A DNA stretch of 64,000 nucleotides from JACCTH01 sp963761985 (GCA_963761985.1 CAVXIT010000009.1:96992-160991), one strand, 5' to 3'; counted from the stretch's first letter, positions 17,651-27,610 are shown. The notes: generated from the letters alone by a model not told the origin. Program-made: numbers and translations.

Positions 17651-18807
17651 GCCAGTCTCGCCAAGGGCCGCAGGCGCTCCAGAGCCTCGGCCAGCGTCGC
17701 TTCGTCCTTGCAGAAAGCGAACCTGACCAGGTGGCGCGCTTCGGTCGCGTCGTGATAGAAGGCGGAGGGGGGAATGGCCGCGACTCCGAATTCGTCGATA
17801 AGCCGCTCGACAAAGGCAACGTCGTCCTTGGCTCCGAAACGGGAATGGTCGGCGAGCAAGAAGTAGGTGCCTGCCGGTTTGAACACCTCGAAGCCGACTT
17901 CCGTGAGCCCGGCGCTGAGTAGGTCCCGCTTTCGGCGATAAGACTCGACCAGTTCCTTGAAGTAGCTCGCGGGAGCGTTCAGAGCTGCCACGGCCGCGTG
18001 CTGGAGCGGAGTGGCAGTGGCAAACGTGAGGAATTGGTGCGCGGCCCGGACCGCGTTCGTCAGCTGCGGAGGAGCAACTGCCCAGCCGATCTTCCACCCC
18101 GTGAGAGAGAAAGTCTTGCCGAACGAAGAAAGCGTGATTGTCCGCTCCGACATCTCCGGCCAGGTGGCCAGCGAGAGATGCTCGCCCTCATAGACCATGT
18201 GCTCGTAGACCTCGTCACAGATGGCAACGAGATCGTGCCGCCGACAAACATCGGCAATGACATCGAGATCATTGCGATCGAAGACCTTGCCCGAAGGATT
18301 GTGAGGAGTGTTGACCACGATCGCCTTGGTCGCCGGAGTCACGAGGCGGTTCAGTTCGTCTGCGTCGAGCTCGAAATCCGGCGGCCGCAGGGTGAGAAAG
18401 CGCGGCCTGGCGCCCGCCAGGCCCAACCCGGCCGGGTAAGCGTCATAGGTCGGCTCGATCAGGATCACCTCGTCGCCGGGTTCGAGCAGGCCCAGAAATG
18501 TGGCCGCGAGCGCTTCGGTGCATCCAGACGTCACAGTCACCCAGGTCGAGGCTTCAATGGCCGGAAGGGCGGCGTAGCGACTCGCGATCAACCCGGTCAG
18601 CTGTGCAATCCCGTTGGTCGGGGCGTATTGACCATGACCGGCCCGGATCGCGTCGATCGCGGCCTCTTTTACGAAGTCGGGGCCATCGAAATTGGGAAAG
18701 CCCTGCCCAAGGTTGATGGCTCCCACCTCCTGGGCGCGCTTGGTGATGCCCGCAAAGACGGTTGCGCCGTATGGTCGCAGCCGCTTGGCGACTCTCGACG
18801 TGGTCAT
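17647..18807 (-). CDS. PLP-dependent aminotransferase class I (kynurenine/methionine aminotransferase-like)
   Basis: 386 residues of fold type I. Lys231 in SSFGKTFSLTGWKIG binds PLP, with Asp198/Tyr201 (CDEVYEHM) and NTPHNPSGK at 166-174 as cofactor contacts. The N-terminus (INLGQGFPNFDGP) and overall length match the subgroup containing kynurenine-oxoglutarate transaminase and the methionine-preferring YbdL enzyme, so it may transaminate aromatic or sulfur amino acids. The start ATG is preferred because MTTSRVAKRL precedes the family core directly. It is divergent from the oligopeptidase gene, with about 34 bp between starts. Confidence 0.88.
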   Translation of the reverse strand: MTTSRVAKRLRPYGATVFAGITKRAQEVGAINLGQGFPNFDGPDFVKEAAIDAIRAGHGQYAPTNGIAQLTGLIASRYAALPAIEASTWVTVTSGCTEALAATFLGLLEPGDEVILIEPTYDAYPAGLGLAGARPRFLTLRPPDFELDADELNRLVTPATKAIVVNTPHNPSGKVFDRNDLDVIADVCRRHDLVAICDEVYEHMVYEGEHLSLATWPEMSERTITLSSFGKTFSLTGWKIGWAVAPPQLTNAVRAAHQFLTFATATPLQHAAVAALNAPASYFKELVESYRRKRDLLSAGLTEVGFEVFKPAGTYFLLADHSRFGAKDDVAFVERLIDEFGVAAIPPSAFYHDATEARHLVRFAFCKDEATLAEALERLRPLARLA

Positions 18808-18841
18808 CGCTGGAAGGCTAAGTCACGAGCGGCATACTGAA

Positions 18842-20881
18842 GTGGTGCGACCGCCTATCGCCGAGAGGCGCCCCTATGCGTTGTCGATTCACGGGATTGA
18901 TTGGTCCGATGACTACTTCTGGCTGCGGCATCGTGACGATCCCGCAGTCATCGACTACCTCCAGGCCGAGAACGATTACACCGAGGCGAGCTCAGCGCAC
19001 CTAGAAGCGTTGCGGGGGAAGATCTTCGAGGAAATCAAGTCCAAGGTGCAAGAGGACGACCTCTCTGCCCCCGCCCGCCAAGGGGACTGGTGGTACGGGT
19101 ACCGGACCGAGGAGGGCAAGCAGTATCCGATCTTCTTGCGCTGGAAAGGTTCGCCCGACGGCGCGCCTTTCGTGCTTCTTGACCAGAACCAAATCGCCCA
19201 GGACGCCGGCTATTGCGCGCTTGGATCCGTCTTGCTGAGTCCCGACCAGGACTGTCTCGCCTACTCGGTCGACTTCTCCGGGAATGAAACCTTCGAGGTC
19301 CGTTTCCTCGAGCTCGAACCTCGTCGCGAGCTGGAGGATCATTTGCATGGGGTGTATTACGGGGGAGCCTTCGACGCCAGCGGTGAGTACTTCTTCTACA
19401 ACACCCTCGATCCAGCCCACCGGCCTTATCGGGTCTGGCGTCACCGGATGGGGACCCAGCAGTCGGCCGACGCGCTCGTGTACGAGGAAACCGATAAACG
19501 CTTTGATCTCGATGTAGGCATCAGCCGGGACCGATCGATGATCTTGATCGATCTCCTCTCGAATACCACCAGCGAAACCAGGTATGTGCCGGCTACCGAA
19601 CCGGAGACCGCTTCCGTGCCGGTCATTCCCCGCAGCGACGGTGTCCGTTACGAAGCCGAGCCGTATCACGGGCGGTGGATGGTTGCAACCGACCAGGACG
19701 CGCCTAACGGGCGCCTGCTCGAGGTGGGACCCGACGCTAAGACCGAGGTCATCCCGCACGATCCTCTGGCGAAAGTGGCCACAGTCTTTCCCTTTGTCGA
19801 TCACCTCGTGGTCAAGGGTCGCAAAGCAGCCAACCCGGTGCTGACCGTGCTCCCCAGGTCAGGTCCGTCGTTCGAAATCTCGTTCGAGGACGACGCCTAC
19901 GGGCTCGCGCTAGGCGAAAACCGCGAGTACGAAACCTCGACGCTGCGCGTCGTCTACGAGTCAATCCTCACACCGAGCCGGGTGATCGACCTCGACCTTC
20001 GCAATGGAGACCAGACCGTGGTCAAGAAAACCGAAGTGCCGGGTGGCTACGACCCCGACCACTACGTCACCTATCGATTATGGGCGGAGCAAGACGGCAT
20101 TCGGGTCCCGATCACCGTCGCCCATCGGAAAGGCCTCGAGCTGCCTGCTCCCACCCTGGTCTACGGATATGGCGCGTATGAATCGGTGCTCGACCCATGG
20201 TTCGACCCGGCTCTCTTCCCGTTGCTGGATCGCGGAGTCGTGTATGCCATTGCCCATGTGCGCGGCGGCGGCGAGATGGGACGGCTGTGGCATCTCGATG
20301 GCCGGATGGCGAAGAAGATCAACACCTTTACCGACTTCATTACCGCCACCGAGCACCTAGTCGCCACCGGCGTTGCCACGCCGGGCCGGATCGCCGCCCG
20401 CGGCCTTTCTGCCGGTGGCCTATTAATGGGTGCAGTAACGGTGATGCGACCCGATCTCTGGGTGGCCATCGTTGCCGAGGTTCCCTTCGTCGATGTGATC
20501 GGCACGATGCTCGATCCAGCCATCCCCCTCACTGTTCCTGAGTGGGAGGAGTGGGGCAATCCGGAATTGGTCGATGAGTACCGCTACATGAACACCTACA
20601 GCCCCTACGACAACACGGTCGAGACGGCTTATCCCGCCATCCTCGCCACCGGCAGCCTCAACGACCCCCGGGTCGCCTACTGGGAGCCGGCCAAATGGGT
20701 CGCCAAATTGAGGACCGTGAATACCGGAACAGCGCCAATCTTGTTGAAGACCGATCTCGGCGCGGGCCACAGCGGACGCTCCGGCCGCTACGACGCCTGG
20801 CGCGACGAGGCGTTCATCCTGGCTTTCATCCTCGACCAGCTGGGCCTGGCAGAGATTGGAATTGAACCCACCCAGGGTTAG
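18842..20881 (+). CDS. ptrB: Oligopeptidase B (prolyl oligopeptidase family S9A)
   Basis: About 679 residues: an N-terminal beta-propeller (residues ~10-400) and a C-terminal alpha/beta hydrolase. The triad is Ser523 (GLSAGGLL), Asp608 (GSLNDPRV) and His643 (GAGHSGRSGRYD). The PtrB-like segment YGYGAYE...HVRGGGEMGR is present. The family cleaves short peptides after Arg/Lys in the cytoplasm; no signal peptide is visible. The start is one of two adjacent GTG codons at 18842/18845, since the conserved part begins at RPPIAERRPY. It is divergent from the aminotransferase. Confidence 0.92.
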   Translation: MVRPPIAERRPYALSIHGIDWSDDYFWLRHRDDPAVIDYLQAENDYTEASSAHLEALRGKIFEEIKSKVQEDDLSAPARQGDWWYGYRTEEGKQYPIFLRWKGSPDGAPFVLLDQNQIAQDAGYCALGSVLLSPDQDCLAYSVDFSGNETFEVRFLELEPRRELEDHLHGVYYGGAFDASGEYFFYNTLDPAHRPYRVWRHRMGTQQSADALVYEETDKRFDLDVGISRDRSMILIDLLSNTTSETRYVPATEPETASVPVIPRSDGVRYEAEPYHGRWMVATDQDAPNGRLLEVGPDAKTEVIPHDPLAKVATVFPFVDHLVVKGRKAANPVLTVLPRSGPSFEISFEDDAYGLALGENREYETSTLRVVYESILTPSRVIDLDLRNGDQTVVKKTEVPGGYDPDHYVTYRLWAEQDGIRVPITVAHRKGLELPAPTLVYGYGAYESVLDPWFDPALFPLLDRGVVYAIAHVRGGGEMGRLWHLDGRMAKKINTFTDFITATEHLVATGVATPGRIAARGLSAGGLLMGAVTVMRPDLWVAIVAEVPFVDVIGTMLDPAIPLTVPEWEEWGNPELVDEYRYMNTYSPYDNTVETAYPAILATGSLNDPRVAYWEPAKWVAKLRTVNTGTAPILLKTDLGAGHSGRSGRYDAWRDEAFILAFILDQLGLAEIGIEPTQG

Positions 20882-20891
20882 GGTGCCCGGG

Positions 20892-22919
20892 ATGGCACCC
20901 CAGAGTGGGGGAAGCGCAGGTCGACTTTTGGGAGCCATAGTTGCCTTGCTTCTCCTGTTTCCGGCGACGGCGCAGGCCGATGGTGGCGGCGATGTGGAGC
21001 CGACCTATTCCGAGTCGAACGGCTGCGGGGTTCCTCGCCTTTTTTCAGCTCTTGCCCGCGGTCAGGGATCTCTCGCCAGCTCAGAGCCGCTGCGCGGACC
21101 TTTCGGAGCCATGTTCGGAAGAACCATCGGCCAGGCCCGCGCCGCCACCGTCGCCTGGACTGTTCCTTTCTCGGGCGGCGCCACAATCTCGGTTCACAGC
21201 CGGGCGCTGCCGGCCTTCAATCTGGCTGCCTCGAACCTCTTGGCCAATGGCGGCTTTTACTCCACCCGACCCAGCGAGTTGTTTGGTTATGCCGCACGCA
21301 CCGTTTCGGGGACGCGGTCGATCAGCTATCACGCCTTTGGCGCGGCCGTCGACATCAACTCTCGCACCAACCCCCTGGCTTCGACCCTGATCACCGACTT
21401 CCCCGAGTGGTATGTCGACGCTTGGCGAGCCGCCGGTTTCTGTTGGGGTGGTGATTGGGTCGCGGAGAAGAAGGACGCGATGCACTTCTCCTGGATGGGA
21501 CCGTCGGCCACCCCGGGCTACGGCGCCGTCCCTTCTCCCTATCCCTCACTTGCTCCACGAGCCGGATTCACGGAAACGGTCGCGTTGCCATCAACTGCAC
21601 TCGGCTCGCGCGTGGGCGGCGCCACCGACGCCCTCGCCGATCTGACCGGCGACGGAGCTCTCGACGCGGTGCGGGTTCGCACCCACCCGGTCGCTGGACC
21701 GACCCTGGAGATCACCGGTTCGTGGGCTGACTTCGGCATGTGCGGCTTCTCCCGTTTCCAGCTCACTGGAGCTCCGACGAACCACCGTGTCCTTTTCGGC
21801 AACATCAACTTCGGTGGTCGCCCGGATCTGGTTTTTCTCGACCTGAGCGGATCGCAGGCGGGTTTGCTCATCTATGAAGCCAATGGCTTCTACCAAAACA
21901 CCCGCTCCTTCAATAGCGGTGCGAGCGCCGACAGCAACGCCACCTATCTCCTCGCCGACTTCAACTCCGATGGTCGGGGGGATCTCTACAAAGTCGCAGG
22001 GCAGAACCTCGAGATCTGGGACGCAGCCTCGAACTACGCCACCCGGATCAACCAGTCGACGCTTCCTGCCGGAAGCGGTCGGGTGCTGACTGCGGACCGT
22101 GATCTCGACGGACTCCCCGACATTTATCGGGTCGCCTCCGACGGAACCGTTCAAGTGATCACTGCCTCCTCCGGCTACGCCACCGTGACCGAGACGCTCA
22201 ACGGTTCCCTCGACGTCGCCGAAGGCGAGGTGGTGCGTATGTCGGACTATGACGGGGACGGGCATGCCGACCTCTACCGGCTCAACGGGTCGGGCAACAT
22301 CTCGGTTGCTCTGGGAAACCAGGCGATCTACGGCGATGTCGACGGATGGTTCCGCGCACCAGACTTCAAATGCGAGAGCACACTCTCGTACAACTTCACT
22401 GGCCGTTTCGCCGACGATGACCAGAACCCATTGGTCGCCGACATCGAATGGGCGGCCGGCCAGGGAATCACCGTCGGCTGCAACACCCCGTACAACGACT
22501 GGTTCTGTCCGCAGAGTCCGGTCACCCGCGGGCAGATGGCGACGTTCCTCGTCCGCACCTTGGACCTCGGACCAGCGAGTCAGGACTTCTTCGTCGACGA
22601 CTCTGGCAACTCGCACGAGGACTCGATCAACCGCATCGCCGCCGCGGGGATCACTACTGGTTGCACCGCTGGCACGTTTTGCCCCGAGCAGTCGGTCACC
22701 CGCGAGCAGATGGCCTCCTTCCTGGTCCGCGCTTTCGACATTGCCCCTTCGGCCAACAACCCCTTCAACGACGTCGGCGGGACCCACGCGGCCGACATCG
22801 CCGCCCTCTTCGCCAGCGGTGTCACGACCGGTTGTTCGGCGGTTCCGCTCTCGTATTGCCCGGGAAGTCCGGTCCTCCGCGACCAGATGGCGGCTTTCCT
22901 GCACCGCGCGAGCGAGTAG
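20892..22919 (+). CDS. Secreted M15-type peptidase with FG-GAP/VCBS repeats and three S-layer-homology repeats
   Basis: 675 residues in four parts. A Sec signal peptide (RLLGAIVALLLLFPATAQA) spans ~11-29. A D-Ala-D-Ala carboxypeptidase-like M15 domain (~110-205) carries His147, Asp154 (YHAFGAAVDIN) and His198 (DAMHFSW) as zinc ligands. A central FG-GAP/VCBS beta-propeller (~230-490) shows repeated DxNxDGxxD-type calcium loops (DFNSDGRGDLY, DYDGDGHADLY). Three C-terminal SLH-like repeats each contain a VTRGQMATFLVR-type core. The protein probably sits in the wall and trims peptidoglycan cross-links while the SLH repeats hold it there. Start is ATG 20892 or the in-frame GTG 20883; it follows ptrB by about 10 bp. 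Confidence 0.85.
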   Translation: MAPQSGGSAGRLLGAIVALLLLFPATAQADGGGDVEPTYSESNGCGVPRLFSALARGQGSLASSEPLRGPFGAMFGRTIGQARAATVAWTVPFSGGATISVHSRALPAFNLAASNLLANGGFYSTRPSELFGYAARTVSGTRSISYHAFGAAVDINSRTNPLASTLITDFPEWYVDAWRAAGFCWGGDWVAEKKDAMHFSWMGPSATPGYGAVPSPYPSLAPRAGFTETVALPSTALGSRVGGATDALADLTGDGALDAVRVRTHPVAGPTLEITGSWADFGMCGFSRFQLTGAPTNHRVLFGNINFGGRPDLVFLDLSGSQAGLLIYEANGFYQNTRSFNSGASADSNATYLLADFNSDGRGDLYKVAGQNLEIWDAASNYATRINQSTLPAGSGRVLTADRDLDGLPDIYRVASDGTVQVITASSGYATVTETLNGSLDVAEGEVVRMSDYDGDGHADLYRLNGSGNISVALGNQAIYGDVDGWFRAPDFKCESTLSYNFTGRFADDDQNPLVADIEWAAGQGITVGCNTPYNDWFCPQSPVTRGQMATFLVRTLDLGPASQDFFVDDSGNSHEDSINRIAAAGITTGCTAGTFCPEQSVTREQMASFLVRAFDIAPSANNPFNDVGGTHAADIAALFASGVTTGCSAVPLSYCPGSPVLRDQMAAFLHRASE

Positions 22920-23006
22920 CCCTTAACCAGGGCCAACAATCAGGGTCAAAGTAAAACAGGGTTCCCCCTGATATACCTCCGCGGCCAACTGGCCGATGAT
23001 GGTGTC

Positions 23007-24332
23007 GTGAACATGTTGACCCGAACCCGCGAGATGGCTCGGCAAACGCCGGTTACTCGCAACCGCTACGTGGATTTTCTCCGGGCCGGTTCGATCGCCG
23101 TCGTCGTATTGGGGCACTGGTTGATGACCGGGGCGGAATTCTTCGAGGGAGAACTGGTCGTGTTCAACACATTGAGCGAGAACCGTGCCCTCCATTTCCT
23201 CACCTGGGTCCTCCAGGTGATGCCGATCTTCTTCCTCGTCGGCGGTTACGCCAACGCCGCCGGATGGCGAGCCGCGCAAACCCGACGGGAGCCCTACGGC
23301 TCGTGGTTGCGAGCCCGCCTCCGCCGGCTCCTACTCCCGGTAGTCCCCTTGCTCATCGTCTGGTCGTTCGGCGCGACGGTCTTACTCAAGCGGGGCGTCG
23401 ATCCGGACCTGGTGCGGCTTGGTTCGCAGGCTGCGCTCGTGCCTGTCTGGTTCCTGGCCACCTACGTCGCCATCGTCGCACTGACCCCATTGACCTTGCG
23501 GGCCTGGGATCGATACGGCTGGGTGGCCATCGGAGCCACCGCGGCCATGGCGGTGGCGGTCGATCTCATCAGTCTTGGATTTGGTCTCGGGATGCTCGGC
23601 TACCTCAACTACCTCTTCGTGTGGGGAACTGTGCACAGCCTCGGCTATGCCTGGGCCGACGACCGCATCGGTCGACCTTCCGCTCGCCTGACCGCCGGAC
23701 TCGCCGGTCTCGCGGCGACGGCCGCGCTGGTGGCATTCGGTCCCTACCCGGCGGCGATGGTTGGGCTGGACACAAGGGCCGTGACGAACAGCCAGCCGCC
23801 AAAAGTCACGTTGATTGCTCTAGGGCTGTTTCAGGCGGGACTCTTGCTGGCAATCGAAGGCCCGATGCGCCGCTGGCTCGAGAACGAAAAGCGCTGGGCC
23901 GGCACCATTCTTATCAACGGGCGAATCATGACGCTCTACCTCTGGCATCTCACTGCCATGGTTGGCGTCGTCGGTGTTCTCGCGGCGTTGGGAGGACCGG
24001 GCCTCCGGATAGAGGTGAACTCTCCCGGCTGGTGGTGGTCACGGCCGCTGTGGCTCGCATTCCTCCTCGTCGCCACACTTCCCTTCCTGGCCGTCTTCGG
24101 CCGGTATGAGCGGCCGAATCCCGACAGCCGGCCACAACCCGCCACCTGGCGTCCGATCCTCGCCGTCATTTGTGCGTGTGTCGGATTGGGATTGCTCGCC
24201 CGTTACGGGATCGCCGATGAGGACGGGCTCAACGGGGTTGCGCTCACACTCCCTTTGGCCGGGCTGATTGCCGGCGGTGTCGGCGGCGCCCGTTGGTGGG
24301 ATCGGCGGCAACGCCGCTCAGGCTCGTCTTAG
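23007..24332 (+). CDS. Membrane acyltransferase (acyltransferase 3 family)
   Basis: 441 residues with about ten membrane helices. The N-terminal motif RNRYVDFLRAGSIAVVVLGHW contains the family's conserved Arg and His. These proteins transfer acyl groups from the cytoplasm to extracytoplasmic sugars or lipids; which one is unknown. Start is GTG 23007; ATG 23013 is an in-frame alternative. It converges on the next gene with a 15-bp overlap of the 3' ends. Confidence 0.8.
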   Translation: MNMLTRTREMARQTPVTRNRYVDFLRAGSIAVVVLGHWLMTGAEFFEGELVVFNTLSENRALHFLTWVLQVMPIFFLVGGYANAAGWRAAQTRREPYGSWLRARLRRLLLPVVPLLIVWSFGATVLLKRGVDPDLVRLGSQAALVPVWFLATYVAIVALTPLTLRAWDRYGWVAIGATAAMAVAVDLISLGFGLGMLGYLNYLFVWGTVHSLGYAWADDRIGRPSARLTAGLAGLAATAALVAFGPYPAAMVGLDTRAVTNSQPPKVTLIALGLFQAGLLLAIEGPMRRWLENEKRWAGTILINGRIMTLYLWHLTAMVGVVGVLAALGGPGLRIEVNSPGWWWSRPLWLAFLLVATLPFLAVFGRYERPNPDSRPQPATWRPILAVICACVGLGLLARYGIADEDGLNGVALTLPLAGLIAGGVGGARWWDRRQRRSGSS

Positions 24333-25217
24333 GAAGGTCGCCACCTCGTTGCCGACCGTCTGCGGATCATCCCACCACGGCATGTGACCGATGCCGTTCA
24401 TAGTCTTCAGCTCTCCCTGAGGAAGTTGGTCGACGAACCTTTGCCAGATGCCGGCATCCCCGGTGGGGTCGGCGCTTCCAAAGATCATGAGGGTTGGAGC
24501 TTTAATCGCATGAAGATCGGCATCGTCGAGGGTAAGGCCGGGTCGAAAACCGTCATTTCCGAGAAGAGCTCGAATCATGTCCCTTTCGCTCACCAACGAA
24601 TGGGTCTCGTTGGAGAGTGCCACCCGCCAGGGAAGGAAGTGGTCCATCTTGCCGGCGTCGACGCTGGGGCCGTGCCCAATCGCCCGCAGCTGTGAGAGCA
24701 GCATCTTGGGCCTCATCGGGAGCCTCACCATGAGCTTGCCAATCGGGGAGGCAAGCAGCCTGACGAACTTCGGGACGGGGATCTCGCGGTTGGGGGATCC
24801 ACCCAAAAGGACAATTCGATCGACTCGGTCGGGGGCGAGCTGCGCCAGTCGCAGGGCCCACAGATTGCCGATCGAGGCGCCGACCACGCTGACCTTGTCG
24901 AGGCCGAGCGAGTCGAGCACCCCTAGAACTACTTCCGTCACCATTGCTTTGAACTCGTACCTGCTGTAGTCGACTGCCGAGCTCAATCCCCAGCCAGGAC
25001 GGTCCATGAGCAAGCACCTGAATTCTGATAACTCGCGAACCAACGGCGCCCAATAGGGTCCGGTGCCGCCGGTCCCTCCGATAAAGATCACCGGGTCTCC
25101 CGCCCCCACCTCTGCCACTCGTATGCGCAGAGGAGGCGACGCCAGATCGATGAATCGGTCGCTCGGGTGCTTCCCATATTGCTGCCATAACTGCTGCTCG
25201 GCGCTCTGGTATGTCAT
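24318..25217 (-). CDS. Alpha/beta-fold hydrolase
   Basis: 299 residues. The triad is Ser115 (VGASIGN), Asp250 (FGSADPTG) and His278 (GIGHMPWWDDP). The oxyanion region is GGTGGTGPYW near 47-56. The PWWDDP ending and the epoxide-hydrolase-like order are shared by many lipolytic hydrolases; the substrate is unknown. It is divergent from an HxlR regulator with a 56-bp gap, so that regulator probably controls it. Confidence 0.82.
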   Translation of the reverse strand: MTYQSAEQQLWQQYGKHPSDRFIDLASPPLRIRVAEVGAGDPVIFIGGTGGTGPYWAPLVRELSEFRCLLMDRPGWGLSSAVDYSRYEFKAMVTEVVLGVLDSLGLDKVSVVGASIGNLWALRLAQLAPDRVDRIVLLGGSPNREIPVPKFVRLLASPIGKLMVRLPMRPKMLLSQLRAIGHGPSVDAGKMDHFLPWRVALSNETHSLVSERDMIRALLGNDGFRPGLTLDDADLHAIKAPTLMIFGSADPTGDAGIWQRFVDQLPQGELKTMNGIGHMPWWDDPQTVGNEVATFLRRA

Positions 25218-25247
25218 AGCGGAATAGTCGCGAACGCGAGCAAGCCC

Positions 25248-25258
25248 TGTCTAGGACA
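25248..25258. promoter_or_regulatory. Candidate HxlR operator in the divergent gap
   Basis: TGTC-TAG-GACA palindrome within the 56-bp region between the hydrolase and HxlR genes, directly upstream of the regulator's TTG start. It is positioned to affect both genes. Not a verified HxlR motif. Confidence 0.3.
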
Positions 25259-25273
25259 AAAAATGGACTCGCC

Positions 25274-25990
25274 TTGCCCACCGGCAAGCGCGACACTCGG
25301 TGCGTGCGCACCTATGGCCAGTATTGCCCGATCGCCCGCGCTTCGGAGGTGCTGGCTGAGCGTTGGACTCCCATCATCGTTCGTGACCTGCTCAACGGGT
25401 CAACCACTTTCACCGAACTGGCCGAGGGAGCACCCGGTCTCTCTCGAACCCTCCTGGCCTCGCGCCTCCGGGACCTCGAACGCGTGGGCGTCGTGACCAA
25501 ATCGCCCTTCGGAAAGAAGTTCAGGTACGGCCTGAGCGAGGCCGGCCGCGGCCTGGCCGAAGTGTTGCTGGCGATGGGTAAATGGGGCGAACAATGGATG
25601 GAGCTCGCTCCCCAACACCTCGATGCCGGGGTGGTCCTGAATTCCTGGGTGAAGATGTACCTTGCGCTCGATCATCTACCAAAGCGCCGGGTCGTCGTTC
25701 GTTTCGACATCCCCGAGATGACCAAGAAGGGCAATCAGCTCTGGGTGATCTTTCATGGTGCCGATAGCGAAGTGTGCCGATCGGATCCCGGATACGAGGA
25801 GGACTTGGTTGCCACGGTGCAAGCCCGGGCTTTGGCCGAATGGCACCTGGGTCGGATCGAATGGGCCGAGGCACTTCGAACCCAGCGCATCCAGGTAGAG
25901 GGGCCGAAGACTCTCGCGAAAGCGCTCCCCACCTGGAATCTCCGCTCAGGTTGGTCCCGGGTCGAACTCGCCCGGCGCAGTGGCGCTTAG
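25274..25990 (+). CDS. HxlR-family transcriptional regulator with C-terminal ligand-binding-like domain
   Basis: 238 residues. Residues ~10-105 form a winged-helix HxlR domain (YGQYCPIARASEVLAERWTP, then SRTLLASRLRDLERVGVV), with Cys18 at the usual redox-sensitive position. The extra C-terminal ~120 residues resemble a SCP-2 sterol-transfer-like fold often attached to such regulators; that part is inference. The start is TTG 25274, since no ATG is in frame upstream and the conserved region begins near residue 10. It is divergent from the hydrolase it likely regulates. Confidence 0.82.
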   Translation: MPTGKRDTRCVRTYGQYCPIARASEVLAERWTPIIVRDLLNGSTTFTELAEGAPGLSRTLLASRLRDLERVGVVTKSPFGKKFRYGLSEAGRGLAEVLLAMGKWGEQWMELAPQHLDAGVVLNSWVKMYLALDHLPKRRVVVRFDIPEMTKKGNQLWVIFHGADSEVCRSDPGYEEDLVATVQARALAEWHLGRIEWAEALRTQRIQVEGPKTLAKALPTWNLRSGWSRVELARRSGA

Positions 25991-26057
25991 CAAGCCAGCC
26001 CAAACGTAAGGCAACGCCGGGTTCCACGGGGCCAAGCCTTAGATTTGGCTAAGGGTC

Positions 26058-27240
26058 TCAGAGCGCGGTGAGCGACTCCAGCACCGCGTCGACTTCGTCT
26101 TCGGTGTTGATGTGGAGAAAGCCAATCCGGGTCAGCCCGTCGGCGTAGCCCAACCGGCGCATCGGCTCAACTGCGTAGAAGTGACCTGCCCAGGTGGCGA
26201 TGCCCCGCTCGCCGAGGCGGCGGGACACATCGGTAGCGCCCATTCCCTCAACCTCGACGGCAAAGGTCGGCACCCTCTGCTCCATCGAGTCCGGGCCGAC
26301 GACTTTCACGCGGGTGGGCAGCCCCGCAAGAAACCGGTTTCCCAGCGCCTCCTCCTGCTCACGGATCTCGCCGAAGGCGCTCTCCAGGGCGCCGCGCCGG
26401 TCGCCTCCCCAGCCGATCGAAGCGAGGTAATCGACCGCGGCCTCGAAGCCAGCGAGCAGCTCGAAGGTAGGGGTCCCGGTCTCCCAGCGGCTGGGGCCTT
26501 GGTCAGGGGCGGGACGGACCTTGAACGCGGGAAGATCGGCGAGCAAAGCTTTTCGAGCCCAGAGCATGCCGAGATGCGGACCAAAGAACTTGTAGGTGGA
26601 GCAAACCAGGAAGTCGCAACCCATCCGTTCGACATCGATCGCCCGGTGCGGGGCGAAATGAACCGCATCGATGAATAGCAACGCTCCCGCCGCGTGCGCG
26701 GCTCGGCCGATGCGAGGCGACGTCGACCAGGGTGCCGAAAGCGTTGGAGCAAGCCGTCATCGCAACCAACCGGGTGCGAGAGTCGATGAGCGATTCGAGA
26801 TGGTCGAGATCGAGGGTGGCGTCGGCGCGAACCTCGCCATAAACCACCTCGACTCCCTTCGAGGCTGCGGCACGGACCCAGGGAGTGACGTTGGCATCGT
26901 GATCGAGCCCGGTGAGCACGATTCGGTCACCTTCGTTCCAACCTTCGGCGAGTGCGCGGCTGAGAGCGAAGGTGATCGAGGTCATGTTGGGCCCAAAGAC
27001 GATCTCTTCGGGAGCGCCGCCAACGAGATCGGCTCCGGCACGTCGAGCGGCCGCAATCGTCTCGCTCGTTCGACGCGAGGTCGTGAAATCTCCGCCCACG
27101 TTCGACATCGAGCCCGACAAGGCCGCGGTGATCGCGTTTATGACGCGGTTGGGAACCTGGGTGCCGGCCGCACCGTCGAGGAAGATCTGGTCGCCAGCTA
27201 AGGCAGGGAACTCAGAACGAAGCGCCTCAACATCAAGCAC
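26058..27240 (-). pseudogene. Cysteine desulfurase-like class V aminotransferase, frame-disrupted
   Basis: The N-terminal half (27240 down to ~26717) ends in frame at FGTLVDVA; the C-terminal half (IGRAAHAAGALLFIDAVHFAPH onward) lies one base over. Removing one C from the GCC codon at about 26716-26717 restores DVARIGRAAHAAG, and the whole span is 3n+1 nt. The PLP lysine is in CSTYKFFGPHLGMLW. The restored protein (~393 aa) matches the VC1184-type cysteine desulfurase-like subfamily, whose substrate is uncertain. It is either a true frameshift mutation or an assembly error. Confidence 0.75.
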
Positions 27241-27275
27241 GCCCTCTGTTTAGCGACGAGAACGGCTCCCGTCGA

Positions 27276-27557
27276 TCAACTCGCCCGGCGAACCTGCTCG
27301 GCCCACTTGCGCCGGATCTTCTGGCGCTCCTTAGGAGTATGACCACCCCAGATGCCTTCGGCCTGCCGGGTTTCGAGGGCGAAAGTCAGGCACTCGTCGG
27401 CAACGGGACAGTTGGCGCAGACTGCCTTGGCCTCGCTGATGCCCTTCACGTCCTCGGGGGTCGGAAAGAAGTCGATCTCCGACTCTGCGCAAGCCGCAGC
27501 CTCCCTCCAGGAGGTGAGGTCTTCGATTTCGATTTCGGGGCTGGCAGTCATGGTCAT
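27276..27557 (-). CDS. WhiB-family iron-sulfur transcription regulator
   Basis: 93 residues from ATG 27557. Cys23, Cys47, Cys50 and Cys56 form the C-Xn-CxxC-X5-C cluster site, GIWGG lies at 68-72, and a basic tail (KERQKIRRK) follows. WhiB proteins bind sigma factor region 4 and are confined to Actinomycetota and their phages, making this a strong taxonomic marker. The start at 27557 is preferred over an upstream one at 27593 because AGGA lies 9 nt before it. A TTGACA -35 box is present at 27588-27593 (minus), with no clear -10. It is downstream of, and same strand as, the acyl-CoA dehydrogenase gene. Confidence 0.93.
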   Translation of the reverse strand: MTMTASPEIEIEDLTSWREAAACAESEIDFFPTPEDVKGISEAKAVCANCPVADECLTFALETRQAEGIWGGHTPKERQKIRRKWAEQVRRAS

Positions 27558-27610
27558 ATAAGGATTTCCTGGAGAAGCTAAAACGCCTGTCAAGGCGATT
27601 TCGTTCCGAT

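Noticed and set aside
21591..22904. 437-codon minus-strand frame opposite the secreted M15/SLH protein
   Set aside because: Mirrors GC-rich codons of the real gene, which has a signal peptide and domain motifs; no ribosome site or homology recognised.
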